Assembly (NCBI GenBank): GCA_003010405.1
Contig: PJLO01000006.1
Coordinates: 186,001-250,000 of the forward strand
DNA from: Acidobacteriota bacterium
GTDB lineage: Bacteria > Acidobacteriota > Terriglobia > Terriglobales > Acidobacteriaceae
DNA length: 64,000 bases
Direction of reading: 5' to 3'
The notes beneath the pieces were generated by a model, which was given only the letters and a program-made list of their open reading frames with translations, was not told where the DNA came from and made no database searches. Of this stretch, positions 24,527 through 33,081 are shown in pieces; position 1 is the stretch's first letter, and each line of letters opens with the position of its first letter. A program made the position numbers and the translations under genes.

Positions 24527-25534
24527 ATGACAGTACGCCCCGTTCAAAAGGATGTTACTGGCAGCGACGTTAATCAGCCGTTTCTGGCCGATCTGACGTC
24601 CATGAGTGATTTGAGCCCGGCCATGGCCGAAGGGCTGCTGGAATTGGCCACGCTGGTTAAGGCTCGGCCCGCGGATTTCCGGTCCGCCCTGTCGGGTAAA
24701 CAGATTGTGCTCTTTTTTGAGAAGCCGTCGTTCCGCACGAGGCTGACCTTCGAATCGGGCATATACTCGCTCGGCGGTCATGCGATGTTCGTGGATCAGT
24801 TGACCTCGCGTATCGGCGAGCGCGAACCGATCAGCGACATGGCGCACAATCTGGAACGCTGGGTGGATGCGCTGGTTCTCCGTACCTTTGCGCATAGCAC
24901 TGTGACCGAGTTAGCCCGGTTCGCGTCAATTCCGGTAATCAATGCTCTGAGCGACTACGAGCATCCCTGCCAGGCGCTGGCCGACTTTCTAACGCTGCGT
25001 GAGAAAGTCGGCGACCTTCGCAAGACTCGCCTGGCGTTTGTTGGAGACGGTAACAACGTGGCCCATTCGCTGATACTTGGTGCCGCGCTTTTCGGCAGTC
25101 ATATCGTCGTCGGAACCCCGAAGAGGTTTGAACCTCACGCCGATGTGCTGGCGGCTGCGCGTGCAATCGCGATTGAGACCGGTGCGACCGTACAAGTGGT
25201 TAACGATCCGATTGAGGCGGTGAAGGGCGCTAACGCGGTGTACACCGATGTTTGGGCCAGCATGGGGCAGGAAAAAGAGGTTGCAGAGCGCGCCCGAATT
25301 TTCGCGAGCTTCAGGGTAACTCCAAAGCTTTTTGCAAACGCCGCGCCAGAGGCCGTGTTCATGCATTGTCTTCCGGCGCATCGCGGCGAAGAAGTGGATG
25401 CAGCCGTAATCGATTCGCCTGCTTCCGTTGTATTCGATCAGGCGGAGAACCGCCTGCACATTCAGAAGGCGATCCTTCTGCAATTATTGGGAGGAGGCGC
25501 TCGGCGCTTCCCATCGAGGAGTTTTAATGTCTAA
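24527..25534 (+). CDS. argF: Ornithine carbamoyltransferase
   Basis: 335 aa. The carbamoyl-phosphate loop is KPSFRTRLTFE (Ser68-Arg72), with Phe in place of the common Thr. HPCQALADFLTL, the ornithine region VYTDVWASMGQE and the catalytic MHCLPAHRGEE are intact. The pathway context (ArgJ giving ornithine) supports ornithine, not acetylornithine, as substrate. The ATG has AGGAGG 8 nt upstream. The leader has a small stem, CCCGG/CCGGG, at 24483-24500. It overlaps argG by 8 nt. Confidence 0.95.
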   Translation: MTVRPVQKDVTGSDVNQPFLADLTSMSDLSPAMAEGLLELATLVKARPADFRSALSGKQIVLFFEKPSFRTRLTFESGIYSLGGHAMFVDQLTSRIGEREPISDMAHNLERWVDALVLRTFAHSTVTELARFASIPVINALSDYEHPCQALADFLTLREKVGDLRKTRLAFVGDGNNVAHSLILGAALFGSHIVVGTPKRFEPHADVLAAARAIAIETGATVQVVNDPIEAVKGANAVYTDVWASMGQEKEVAERARIFASFRVTPKLFANAAPEAVFMHCLPAHRGEEVDAAVIDSPASVVFDQAENRLHIQKAILLQLLGGGARRFPSRSFNV

Positions 25535-26756
25535 GAAGAAAGTTGTATTGGCGTATTCGGGTGGTCTTGATACTTCCATAATTATTCCGTGGCTCAAAGA
25601 GAACTATGACTGTGAAGTGATTGCCTATGTGGCCGATGTGGGACAGGGCGAGAACATGGAAGAGGTGGCAGCCAAGGCGGTCAAAACCGGTGCGTCGAAA
25701 GTTGTTGTGAAGGATCTGCGCGAGGAGTTCCTGACGGAGTACGTGTGGAAGTGCCTGCAGGCTGGAGCGGTCTATGAGCACAAGTATTTGCTCGGCACTT
25801 CAATGGCTCGCCCGGTAATTGCCAAGCATCAGGTGGAAGTCGCGCTGGCTGAGGGCGCCGAAGCTGTGGCGCACGGCAGCACGGGCAAAGGCAATGACCA
25901 GGTGCGATTCGAGCATGCATACCAGGCGCTGGCGCCGCAATTGCAGATCATTACGCCGTGGCGTGAGTGGACGTTGAAGTCGCGTGAGGACTGCATTGAT
26001 TATGCTGAGGCTCGCAATATTCCAATCACTGCAAGCCGCGTAAAGATTCATTCGCGTGACCGCAACCTCTGGCATCTTTCACACGAGGGCGGGGAACTGG
26101 AGAATCCCGCGAACGGGCCTCTCGATACGACCTGGCAGATTTCGAATTCGCCGCAGACCGCTCCGGACTCCGTGGAGGAAGTGGAGATCGGGTTTGAGAA
26201 GGGCGCTCCGGTTTCAGTGAACGGGCGAGCTTTGTCGGCAATGCAATTGCTTGAAGTGCTGAATGAAATTGGCGCCCGCAACGCGATTGGCAGGATCGAC
26301 TTGGTTGAAAACCGCTTTGTTGGCATGAAGTCGCGTGGTTGTTATGAGACTCCCGGAGGCACATTGCTTCTGTCTGCGCATCGTGAACTGGAAGCCCTTT
26401 GCCTGGATCGTGACCTGTCGCACTTCAAGCAGCATATCGGCCTGAAATATGCGGAGATCGTTTACAACGGCCTGTGGTTCACGCCTCTGCGTGCATCTCT
26501 GGATGCTTTTGTCGCCTCCACGCAGGAGGGAATGACTGGCACGGTGAAATTAGCCCTTTATAAGGGCAACATCGGCGTTAGCAGCCGCAAGTCCGAAAAC
26601 TCGCTGTTCAACGCCGACCTGTCGTCATTTACCATGGGTGAAAGCTACGATCAGAAGGATGCGGCCGGATTCATTAAGATTCTGTCTCTGCCCGCGCGTG
26701 CCCGCGTGCTGAATGCAAACGCGAAGAAGAACAATGCAGTCGAGGTGACAAAGTGA
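25527..26756 (+). CDS. argG: Argininosuccinate synthase
   Basis: 409 aa, the normal type-1 length. The ATP pyrophosphatase P-loop is VLAYSGGLDTSII. The motifs ADVGQGENMEEV, AEAVAHGSTGKGNDQVRFE and YETPGGTLL are intact. It joins citrulline and aspartate using ATP. ATG 25527 has AGGAG upstream and lies inside the end of argF. It ends with a 4-nt overlap with argH. Confidence 0.97.
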   Translation: MSKKKVVLAYSGGLDTSIIIPWLKENYDCEVIAYVADVGQGENMEEVAAKAVKTGASKVVVKDLREEFLTEYVWKCLQAGAVYEHKYLLGTSMARPVIAKHQVEVALAEGAEAVAHGSTGKGNDQVRFEHAYQALAPQLQIITPWREWTLKSREDCIDYAEARNIPITASRVKIHSRDRNLWHLSHEGGELENPANGPLDTTWQISNSPQTAPDSVEEVEIGFEKGAPVSVNGRALSAMQLLEVLNEIGARNAIGRIDLVENRFVGMKSRGCYETPGGTLLLSAHRELEALCLDRDLSHFKQHIGLKYAEIVYNGLWFTPLRASLDAFVASTQEGMTGTVKLALYKGNIGVSSRKSENSLFNADLSSFTMGESYDQKDAAGFIKILSLPARARVLNANAKKNNAVEVTK

Positions 26757-28153
26757 AGATGTGGTCCGGGCGGTTCAGGCAACCGCTGGATCCTGAATTT
26801 GAGCGCTGGCAGAGATCTTTTCCCTTTGATCAGCGCCTTCTCCAGGAAGAAATCGCAGCCAGCCGCGCGCACGCGAAAGCTTTGCTCGTGGCTGGTGTTC
26901 TTTCGGGGGACGAGTACGCGACGATGCTTCGCGGGTTGGAGACTCTTTCCCTTGAGGGGCATAATTTTCTGAACGACGAAGAGGCAGAGGACGTTCACCA
27001 CTTCGTAGAAAAACAGTTGCAGCGCATTATTGGAGAAACGGCCCTTAAGCTACATGCGGGACGCAGCCGCAATGAGCAGATCGCAACCGATCTGCGTTTG
27101 TTTGTGCGTGCGTCGTGCGATGAAATTACAGGGTTGCTGCTGGATCTGGTGACGGTGATGACGTCGCAGGCGAAACTGGCGTGTATGGCGGCCATGCCGT
27201 CTTACACTCATCTGCAGCGCGCTGAACCGGTTCTCGTGGCCCATTGGTTGCTGGCTTATTGCGAGATGTTTCTGCGAGACGCGGACCGCCTGAGGGACTG
27301 CCGCAAGCGGCTGAATTTCTGTCCGCTCGGCTCCGGAGCAATCGCCGGGGCAACGCTGGCGCTGGACCGTGAAACGGTAGCCAGGGAACTGAGCTTTACG
27401 GCTCCCACGTCCAACAGTATGGATGCGACCAGCGATCGCGACTTCGCGATTGAATTCGCGCAGGTTCTCTCAATCCTGGCGGTTCACCTGAGTCGCTGGG
27501 CGGAGGAGTTCATTCTCTTTTCGACCCTGGAGTACGGTTTTGTGCACCTGCCGGAGAGCTACTCGACGGGATCGAGCGCGATGCCGCAGAAGCAGAACCC
27601 TGATAGCCTGGAGTTGATTCGCGGCAAGGCCGGACGCGTGATCGGTGCAGCACAGCAACTGGTTATCACACTGAAGGGACTGCCGCTGGCCTACAATAAG
27701 GACATGCAGGAAACGCAAGAACCGGTTTTCATTGGGGCCGAGAACGTGAGAATGATGCTCCGGGTGGCCACGGGGTTCATGCGCGAGGTGAAGTTTGATC
27801 TCGATCGCATGACGCAGGCGGCGACTTCGGGCTACATGAACGCCATGGCCGCAGCCACGTACCTGGTCGGAAAGGGAGTACCCTTCCGCCGGGCGCATGA
27901 AATCATTGGTAAGGCCGTGCGGCTTGGCATGGAGCGTGGGCTCGAACTGCATGAGATTGCACTGGCCGATCTGCACTCGATCAGCGAAGCGTTTGCCGAA
28001 GATTTCTACGCAAACGTGACACTGGAAGCTGTGCTGGATTGCCATGACGTAATTGGTGGTACGGCGCGCGCGAAGGTCGCGCAGGCTCTGGCCGCGATGG
28101 AGCGGAGAGTGAAGCAACTGCAGGAATCCGAGGCTGTCGATGTACACGCGTAA
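26753..28153 (+). CDS. argH: Argininosuccinate lyase
   Basis: 466 aa, fumarase/aspartase superfamily. It begins MKMWSGRFRQPLDPEFERW, has HAGRSRNEQIATDLRL and YTHLQRAEPV, and carries the signature loop GSSAMPQKQNPDSLELIRGK with the catalytic Ser. The second position after KQNP is D rather than the common V, a minor variant. It releases arginine and fumarate. The GTG start overlaps the argG stop. Confidence 0.97.
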   Translation: MKMWSGRFRQPLDPEFERWQRSFPFDQRLLQEEIAASRAHAKALLVAGVLSGDEYATMLRGLETLSLEGHNFLNDEEAEDVHHFVEKQLQRIIGETALKLHAGRSRNEQIATDLRLFVRASCDEITGLLLDLVTVMTSQAKLACMAAMPSYTHLQRAEPVLVAHWLLAYCEMFLRDADRLRDCRKRLNFCPLGSGAIAGATLALDRETVARELSFTAPTSNSMDATSDRDFAIEFAQVLSILAVHLSRWAEEFILFSTLEYGFVHLPESYSTGSSAMPQKQNPDSLELIRGKAGRVIGAAQQLVITLKGLPLAYNKDMQETQEPVFIGAENVRMMLRVATGFMREVKFDLDRMTQAATSGYMNAMAAATYLVGKGVPFRRAHEIIGKAVRLGMERGLELHEIALADLHSISEAFAEDFYANVTLEAVLDCHDVIGGTARAKVAQALAAMERRVKQLQESEAVDVHA

Positions 28154-28670
28154 AGCAATTCTGCCTGATGCGGAGAATATCCGTGCGCTGATCGCGGATT
28201 TGTCTGGAGACGGCACATTGTTGCCGAGGTCGCTGGCAGAAATTTGTGAGAACATTCGCGACTTCACCGTCGTCGTACAAGGCGACGATATGCTTGGCTG
28301 CGGTGCGCTGCATCTCTACGGTACGCATCTGGCTGAGATTCGCTCTATTGCCGTGTGGTCGAGATACAAGGGGACTGGTGCTGGGCGCCTGCTGATGGAC
28401 GCACTGCTGGAAGAAGCCGAGAACCATCACGTACAATGCGTGTGCCTGTTTACGCGCATTCCAGAGTTCTTTGCTCATATGGGCTTTGCTGAAGCGAAGC
28501 GCGAGGATTTACCAGATAAAATTTACAAGGATTGTGCGAGTTGTCCGAGGCTGCACGAATGCGACGAGGTGGCGATGTATCGCGGCGAACTGCCGCATTT
28601 CGCGATTCTCCCCCGTCCGGCGAAGTTGCAGGTGCGCCTGGAACGGCCGCAGGTGAAAGTCAATAAATGA
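28140..28670 (+). CDS. GNAT-type N-acetylglutamate synthase (short ArgA-like)
   Basis: 176 aa, one GNAT domain: RKAILPDAENIRALIADLSG, EIRSIAVWSRYKGTGAGRLL (acetyl-CoA loop R-x-K-G-x-G) and the C-terminal FFAHMGFAEAKREDLPDKIY. The last segment, and the Cys-containing CASCPRLHECDEVAM, match the stand-alone N-acetylglutamate synthases that lack the kinase-like domain. It overlaps argH by 14 nt and argJ by 4 nt, so it belongs to the arginine operon and probably primes the acetyl cycle. Its kinship to argH-fused GNAT domains in other bacteria fits the gene order. Confidence 0.85.
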   Translation: MYTRKAILPDAENIRALIADLSGDGTLLPRSLAEICENIRDFTVVVQGDDMLGCGALHLYGTHLAEIRSIAVWSRYKGTGAGRLLMDALLEEAENHHVQCVCLFTRIPEFFAHMGFAEAKREDLPDKIYKDCASCPRLHECDEVAMYRGELPHFAILPRPAKLQVRLERPQVKVNK

Positions 28671-29881
28671 ATTTGCACGGATTTGATGAGACGGTTTATC
28701 TGCCTCTGGGATTCTCATGGTCGGCCACGAAGGCCGGTATTAAAGCAAGCGGGCGCAGCGATGTTGCACTGGCGGAAGCGCCAATGGGCGCAAGTGCCGC
28801 GGCAATGTTCACGCGCAATCGCGTGGCGGCCGCGCCGGTTGAGGTCGGGCGCGCTCACCTGCGCAAGAGCAAAGGCCGCGTGCGTGCGGTGCTTGTCAAC
28901 GCGGGCAACGCGAATTGCGCGACGGGGCCTTCCGGAATAACGGTTGCCGAACAGAGTTGTGCGGCACTTGGCGCTGCGCTGGAAGCTGCGCCGCAGTTCA
29001 TCGTCCCTTCGTCTACGGGAATCATCGGTGTACCGTTGCCAGTCGAGAAATTGACTGCGGCGATACCCGCAGTGGTGGAAGCACGTGCCGATGATGTAGA
29101 AGCACTGAAGTCGTTCGCCGCGGCGATCATGACGACGGATACGCGGATGAAGTTGGCATCGACAGAATTTGCGGCAGGCAAAAAGATGGTACGCATCGCG
29201 GGAGTCTGCAAGGGCTCAGGGATGATTCATCCCAATATGGCGACCATGCTGGTGTATATCTTCACCGACCTCGACGCCGAGCCGAAGGAGTTGCAGTCCG
29301 TACTGAAGGCGGCCGTGGACACGTCATTCAATGCGATCTCGGTGGATGGTGATACTTCGACGAATGATACGGTTCTTCTGCTCGCCTCTGGCGCCAGCAA
29401 AGTGAAGCTTGCAGGGAGCGGTGTGGCGAAGAAATTCGCAGAGGCCTTGCGCGGTCTCTGTTTCTCTCTGGCAGAACAGATTGTGCGCGATGGCGAAGGC
29501 GCACAGCATCTGGTTCGGCTTAAGCTCAGCGGCGCAAAGTCGCTGGACGAGGCGCGGACGATTGCTCGCTCTATTGCAAACTCACCCCTGGTGAAGACAG
29601 CCTGGGCGGGCTGCGATCCCAACTGGGGACGTATTTTGTCATCGATTGGCAAGAGCGGTGTTGCTGTTGACCCGGCCAGAATTAATATTTTCTTTGGCCC
29701 TCAGCAGGTCTGCCAAAAGGGCGTGGCGCATCCTTTCGACAAAAAGCAGGCGTACGAGTACTTGCAGCAACCCGAATACGAGATCAAGATCGAACTCGGT
29801 CGCGGCAAGAGCTCACTGGAGTTCCTCTCTTGTGACCTGACTGCGGAGTATGTGCACATCAACGCGGATTATTCAACATAG
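28667..29881 (+). CDS. argJ: Bifunctional ornithine acetyltransferase/N-acetylglutamate synthase
   Basis: 404 aa. The self-processing site is intact: KGSGMIHPNMATML, with Thr193 as the new N-terminal nucleophile of the beta chain. LVNAGNANCATG and STGIIGVPLP form the oxyanion region, and the C-terminal DPNWGRIL is conserved. It recycles the acetyl group from acetylornithine to glutamate, so no argE is needed, and none is seen. Whether it also uses acetyl-CoA cannot be told; the separate NAGS upstream suggests it may be monofunctional. It is the last gene of the operon. Confidence 0.96.
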   Translation: MNLHGFDETVYLPLGFSWSATKAGIKASGRSDVALAEAPMGASAAAMFTRNRVAAAPVEVGRAHLRKSKGRVRAVLVNAGNANCATGPSGITVAEQSCAALGAALEAAPQFIVPSSTGIIGVPLPVEKLTAAIPAVVEARADDVEALKSFAAAIMTTDTRMKLASTEFAAGKKMVRIAGVCKGSGMIHPNMATMLVYIFTDLDAEPKELQSVLKAAVDTSFNAISVDGDTSTNDTVLLLASGASKVKLAGSGVAKKFAEALRGLCFSLAEQIVRDGEGAQHLVRLKLSGAKSLDEARTIARSIANSPLVKTAWAGCDPNWGRILSSIGKSGVAVDPARINIFFGPQQVCQKGVAHPFDKKQAYEYLQQPEYEIKIELGRGKSSLEFLSCDLTAEYVHINADYST

Positions 29882-30117
29882 ACTTTGTTGTGTCTCAGTG
29901 TGAATCTTGGTCTCGGGCAGACTTGTGATGGTCAGCTTCGGGGCGACATTTTCCAAGTGCTGTGACACAGAACCACTGTCGCGGATGCCCGACATCACGC
30001 TTTGGTTCGTCAAGCGCGACCAGAGCCGATAAGTAAGCTTATTCTCGATGTTTTGTCCGTTGGCGTGATTCTACGGAAACGTACTTAGGCTTATGGATAA
30101 GGAGTCGAACCGATTGC

Positions 30118-30750
30118 GTGGAAAGTGAACACCTGAACGGACACCGAAAACAAGTACCCGCACCCGGATTGGACCTTAATGAAAAGCCCGGACGGCCTCT
30201 AGCGCGGACTCTCACGGGCATCGCGGTTTTTCGATCCTGCCTTGGAGGACTGGTCATATTGGCATTCAGACCGGACCATCCGCGGCTCATTGTCGTCTGC
30301 CTGGTGGCGTTGGCGCTAGCCCAGGCGAGCGACATGATTGACGGGGCACTTGCGCGAAAGTTCTCAAGACCTACGCTTGCTGGATATTTGCAGGATTCTA
30401 TTGCTGACAAAATATTCAATTTCGGGTGTCTGCTGGCGCTAACGGCTGGGTTCCATTGGTTACCTTTCATCATATGGGGGCTGCTGGCGAGAGAGTTCAT
30501 GATACTGGCCGTACGCATAACAGATAGTAAGGTCGAGGTCTCTCTTAAGCGGTTCAAACGCCATGTTGTGTTGTATGGACTATTTTTTAGAACCGGAATA
30601 TTCGGATTCTTCGTTGCCTCATTAACTGCTGGCCGAACGGCTGCAATATGTGGGCTTCTGTCTTATGTTGCGCTAACCGCTGCGGTCGTTTGGGGTGCGA
30701 TCAATATCATACAAATGATCTTCTATAGGGACCCAGCTGTAACCGCCTAA
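30118..30750 (+). CDS. CDP-alcohol phosphatidyltransferase family protein
   Basis: 210 aa with about six membrane helices. The catalytic signature is complete: Asp72-x2-Asp75-Gly-x2-Ala-Arg80-x8-Gly89-x3-Asp93-x3-Asp97. Such inner-membrane enzymes displace CMP from a CDP-alcohol to make phospholipid head groups, for example PgsA or cardiolipin-synthase-like forms. The acceptor is not certain. The GTG start is followed by ~28 hydrophilic residues; AAGGAG lies 13 nt upstream, longer than ideal. It is isolated between the arginine operon and a PD-(D/E)XK gene, and its base use is less GC-rich than its neighbours. Confidence 0.82.
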   Translation: MESEHLNGHRKQVPAPGLDLNEKPGRPLARTLTGIAVFRSCLGGLVILAFRPDHPRLIVVCLVALALAQASDMIDGALARKFSRPTLAGYLQDSIADKIFNFGCLLALTAGFHWLPFIIWGLLAREFMILAVRITDSKVEVSLKRFKRHVVLYGLFFRTGIFGFFVASLTAGRTAAICGLLSYVALTAAVVWGAINIIQMIFYRDPAVTA

Positions 30751-30850
30751 ACGAAAGCTGGCGTTCGCCGAACGGTCTCGATAATTTCAGTGCGGTTTTA
30801 AGTATTTTAGGGGCTCGCCATCGCGGGCCCTTCGTGCGATAAAGGTTTTT

Positions 30851-31387
30851 ATGACTCATGCTCGACTCGTGGAAATGGCTGAGGCCTGGCTTCGGCGGTC
30901 CCGTTGCGGCATCGTGTTGAGTGAGCAAGGGTGCTCCAGCGGCGAGATGCCAGATGCAATTGGGTGGAAAGGGAAGAACCACTCCATTGTGATTGAGTGC
31001 AAAATCAGCCGCGCGGATTTCCTGGCGGATGCGGCTAAGCCTTGGCGCAAAGATCCGCGAATTGCGCTGGGCTGCGAACGTTACTTTGCCGCACCGAGGG
31101 GACTGCTCAAGTCATTGGAGATGCCCGAGGGCTGGGGACTGCTTGAAGTTCAAAAGGGCGAGTTGAAAGTGGCTAAGAAGTCCAAGCGCAAACTGCGGCA
31201 ACCCGAGGGGCTGATGAACGAGATGAATCTACTGCTGGCGAGCCTGCGCCGGGTAGAGGTTAGAATCGAGCCGCAGCGCATTGGCGATTTTCTGAAATGG
31301 AAAAACCGCATGGCCGGCTACAACGGGGGCGCACTCCCAGAAGGTATCGTGGCTCGCGAAGAGGAAGATAACCCACACCTTGTGTGA
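30851..31387 (+). CDS. Small PD-(D/E)XK nuclease-like protein
   Basis: 178 aa. Residues 30-55 carry the restriction-enzyme-fold pattern: MPDAIGW (Asp35) then IVIECKIS (Glu49-x-Lys51), 13 residues apart, with a preceding helix (MAEAWLRR). The order helix-Pro-Asp-strand-E-x-K is that of the PD-(D/E)XK fold. After ~100 residues comes a basic helical tail with KKSKRKLRQP. No partner methylase or helicase is nearby. It may be a phage- or repair-type nuclease; the target is unknown. AAAGG precedes the ATG. Confidence 0.62.
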   Translation: MTHARLVEMAEAWLRRSRCGIVLSEQGCSSGEMPDAIGWKGKNHSIVIECKISRADFLADAAKPWRKDPRIALGCERYFAAPRGLLKSLEMPEGWGLLEVQKGELKVAKKSKRKLRQPEGLMNEMNLLLASLRRVEVRIEPQRIGDFLKWKNRMAGYNGGALPEGIVAREEEDNPHLV

Positions 31388-31507
31388 GGTGCGCCGTGAA
31401 GAGCGGTGTCGAATACCTATAGCGGGCCGATCAAATTTAATAACTGAAGGGAAATGTTGGTATCGCGGGGTCCAGCCGCTGCTCTGCCTGCCTTACAATT
31501 GAGAGAT

Positions 31508-32917
31508 ATGTTCTTAAAGATTCAGCGCATTCATTTTGTAGGCATTGGTGGCATCGGCATGAGCGGGATTGCCGAAGTGCTTCTTACTTTGGGATACCGT
31601 GTCAGCGGATCGGATCTCCGTCGCACTGCGACAACCGAACGGCTTACCAAACTTGGCGCGCAGATATTCGAAGGACATAGTGAGTCCAATGTTCAGGGGG
31701 CCGAGGTTGTGGTCGCCAGCTCGGCAATTTCAGTCGAAAATTCCGAAGTAGCCGAAGCCCGCCGCTTGCATCTTCCGGTGATTCAGCGGGCGGAGATGCT
31801 GGCCGAACTGATGCGCCTGAAGTACGGCATCGCCATTGCGGGAATGCATGGGAAGACTTCGACCACCAGTATGGTTGCCGCGGTTCTTGCCGCTGGGGGG
31901 CTGGACCCGACCGTGGTGGTTGGTGGGCGTGTAGATTCGCTGGGGTCGAATGCGCGGCTTGGAACATCGCAATACCTGGTTGCGGAGGCCGATGAGAGTG
32001 ATCGGTCGTTTCTCAAGCTTTCGCCGATTATCTCGGTTGTTACCAATATTGATCGCGAGCACATGGACTGCTATCGCGATATGGACGACGTAAACGCTAC
32101 TTTTGTGGAGTTCATGGACCGGGTGCCGTTTTACGGAACCGTGGTTGCCTGCATGGATGATGAAGGATTGCGGAATCTGTTACCGCGTGTCCAGCGTCGC
32201 GTGGTCACTTATGGGACCTGCGAGGCTGCTGATTTCCGAGCAATCGATGTGAAGACCGATCGTGCAAACGGCCCAATGCACAATAGCTTCGGTGTTAGGT
32301 TTCAGGAGCGCGACCTTGGCCGCTTCGATTTATTTGTTCCGGGCGCTCACAATGTCCTCAACGCTACCGCGGCCATTGCCGTGGGCATGGGGCTGGAAAT
32401 TCCGGTGGAGAGAATTCGGGAGGGCATTGCGCAATTCCGGGGGGTGGATCGCCGCTTCCAGCATAAGGGGACTGCTGCCGGTGTAAGCGTAGTGGACGAC
32501 TACGGCCATCATCCGACCGAGATTCTGGCAACGCTTGCCGCGGCCCGGCAATGGCTTGGCGATTCGGGGCGCATCCATGTGATTTTTCAGCCGCACCGCT
32601 ACACGCGCACCTATTTGCTGATGGATGGTTTTGTCTCGGCATTTCCGGATGCGGATCGCCTGCTGGTGCTCGACATATACGCGGCAAGCGAACAGCCCAT
32701 TGCGGGCATCAGCGGACTTGCATTGGCGAAAAAGGTTCGCTGCCATAACAATCATCCTGCTGAATTCGCCGCCAGCTTTGAGGCTGCGGTGGATGCGGTT
32801 GTTGAGCAGGTGCAGCCTGGCGACATGGTTCTGACTCTGGGGGCGGGATCGGTTTCGCAACTCGGGGCGCAGATTTTGAAGAAACTTCATGGACGTCAGA
32901 AAGCGGTCGGAGCCTGA
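31508..32917 (+). CDS. murC: UDP-N-acetylmuramate--L-alanine ligase
   Basis: 469 aa. The N-terminal Rossmann motif is HFVGIGGIGMSGIAEVLL and the ATP P-loop is GMHGKTSTTSMV, a variant of the usual GTHGKTTT. EADESDRSFL, NIDREHMDCY, and the C-terminal VVDDYGHHPTEI and FQPHRYTRT are conserved. It adds L-Ala to UDP-MurNAc in the cytosol. ATG 31508 places the fold at the N-terminus. Downstream come ftsQ, ftsA and ftsZ, so this is the end of a division and wall cluster; murB and ddl are absent here. Confidence 0.97.
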   Translation: MFLKIQRIHFVGIGGIGMSGIAEVLLTLGYRVSGSDLRRTATTERLTKLGAQIFEGHSESNVQGAEVVVASSAISVENSEVAEARRLHLPVIQRAEMLAELMRLKYGIAIAGMHGKTSTTSMVAAVLAAGGLDPTVVVGGRVDSLGSNARLGTSQYLVAEADESDRSFLKLSPIISVVTNIDREHMDCYRDMDDVNATFVEFMDRVPFYGTVVACMDDEGLRNLLPRVQRRVVTYGTCEAADFRAIDVKTDRANGPMHNSFGVRFQERDLGRFDLFVPGAHNVLNATAAIAVGMGLEIPVERIREGIAQFRGVDRRFQHKGTAAGVSVVDDYGHHPTEILATLAAARQWLGDSGRIHVIFQPHRYTRTYLLMDGFVSAFPDADRLLVLDIYAASEQPIAGISGLALAKKVRCHNNHPAEFAASFEAAVDAVVEQVQPGDMVLTLGAGSVSQLGAQILKKLHGRQKAVGA

Positions 32918-32925
32918 TCGGAAAC

Positions 32926-32957
32926 GCTTGGCTGCACCGGATGCGGTGCAGCCAAGC
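32926..32957. repeat. Perfect 13-bp stem-loop between murC and ftsQ
   Basis: GCTTGGCTGCACC (32926-32938) pairs fully with GGTGCAGCCAAGC (32945-32957), with a 6-nt loop. It is 8 nt past the murC stop. No T-run follows. It may be a transcript-processing site or a weak terminator. Confidence 0.7.
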
Positions 32958-33081
32958 GAGAAGCTGCCGTATTTTGTTACCAGTTTGAGAACTCGTAGCG
33001 AAAGCCGGATAATCACGGGCCAAATCTACAGAAAAGCAGGTATATTGAGCTGATACGATACTTATCGCCTGCTCAATTCCA

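Noticed and set aside
30090..30125. tRNA-like word GGAGTCGAACCG
   Set aside because: It resembles a T-arm on the minus strand, but the acceptor and T-stem spacing does not fit and no anticodon arm can be folded.
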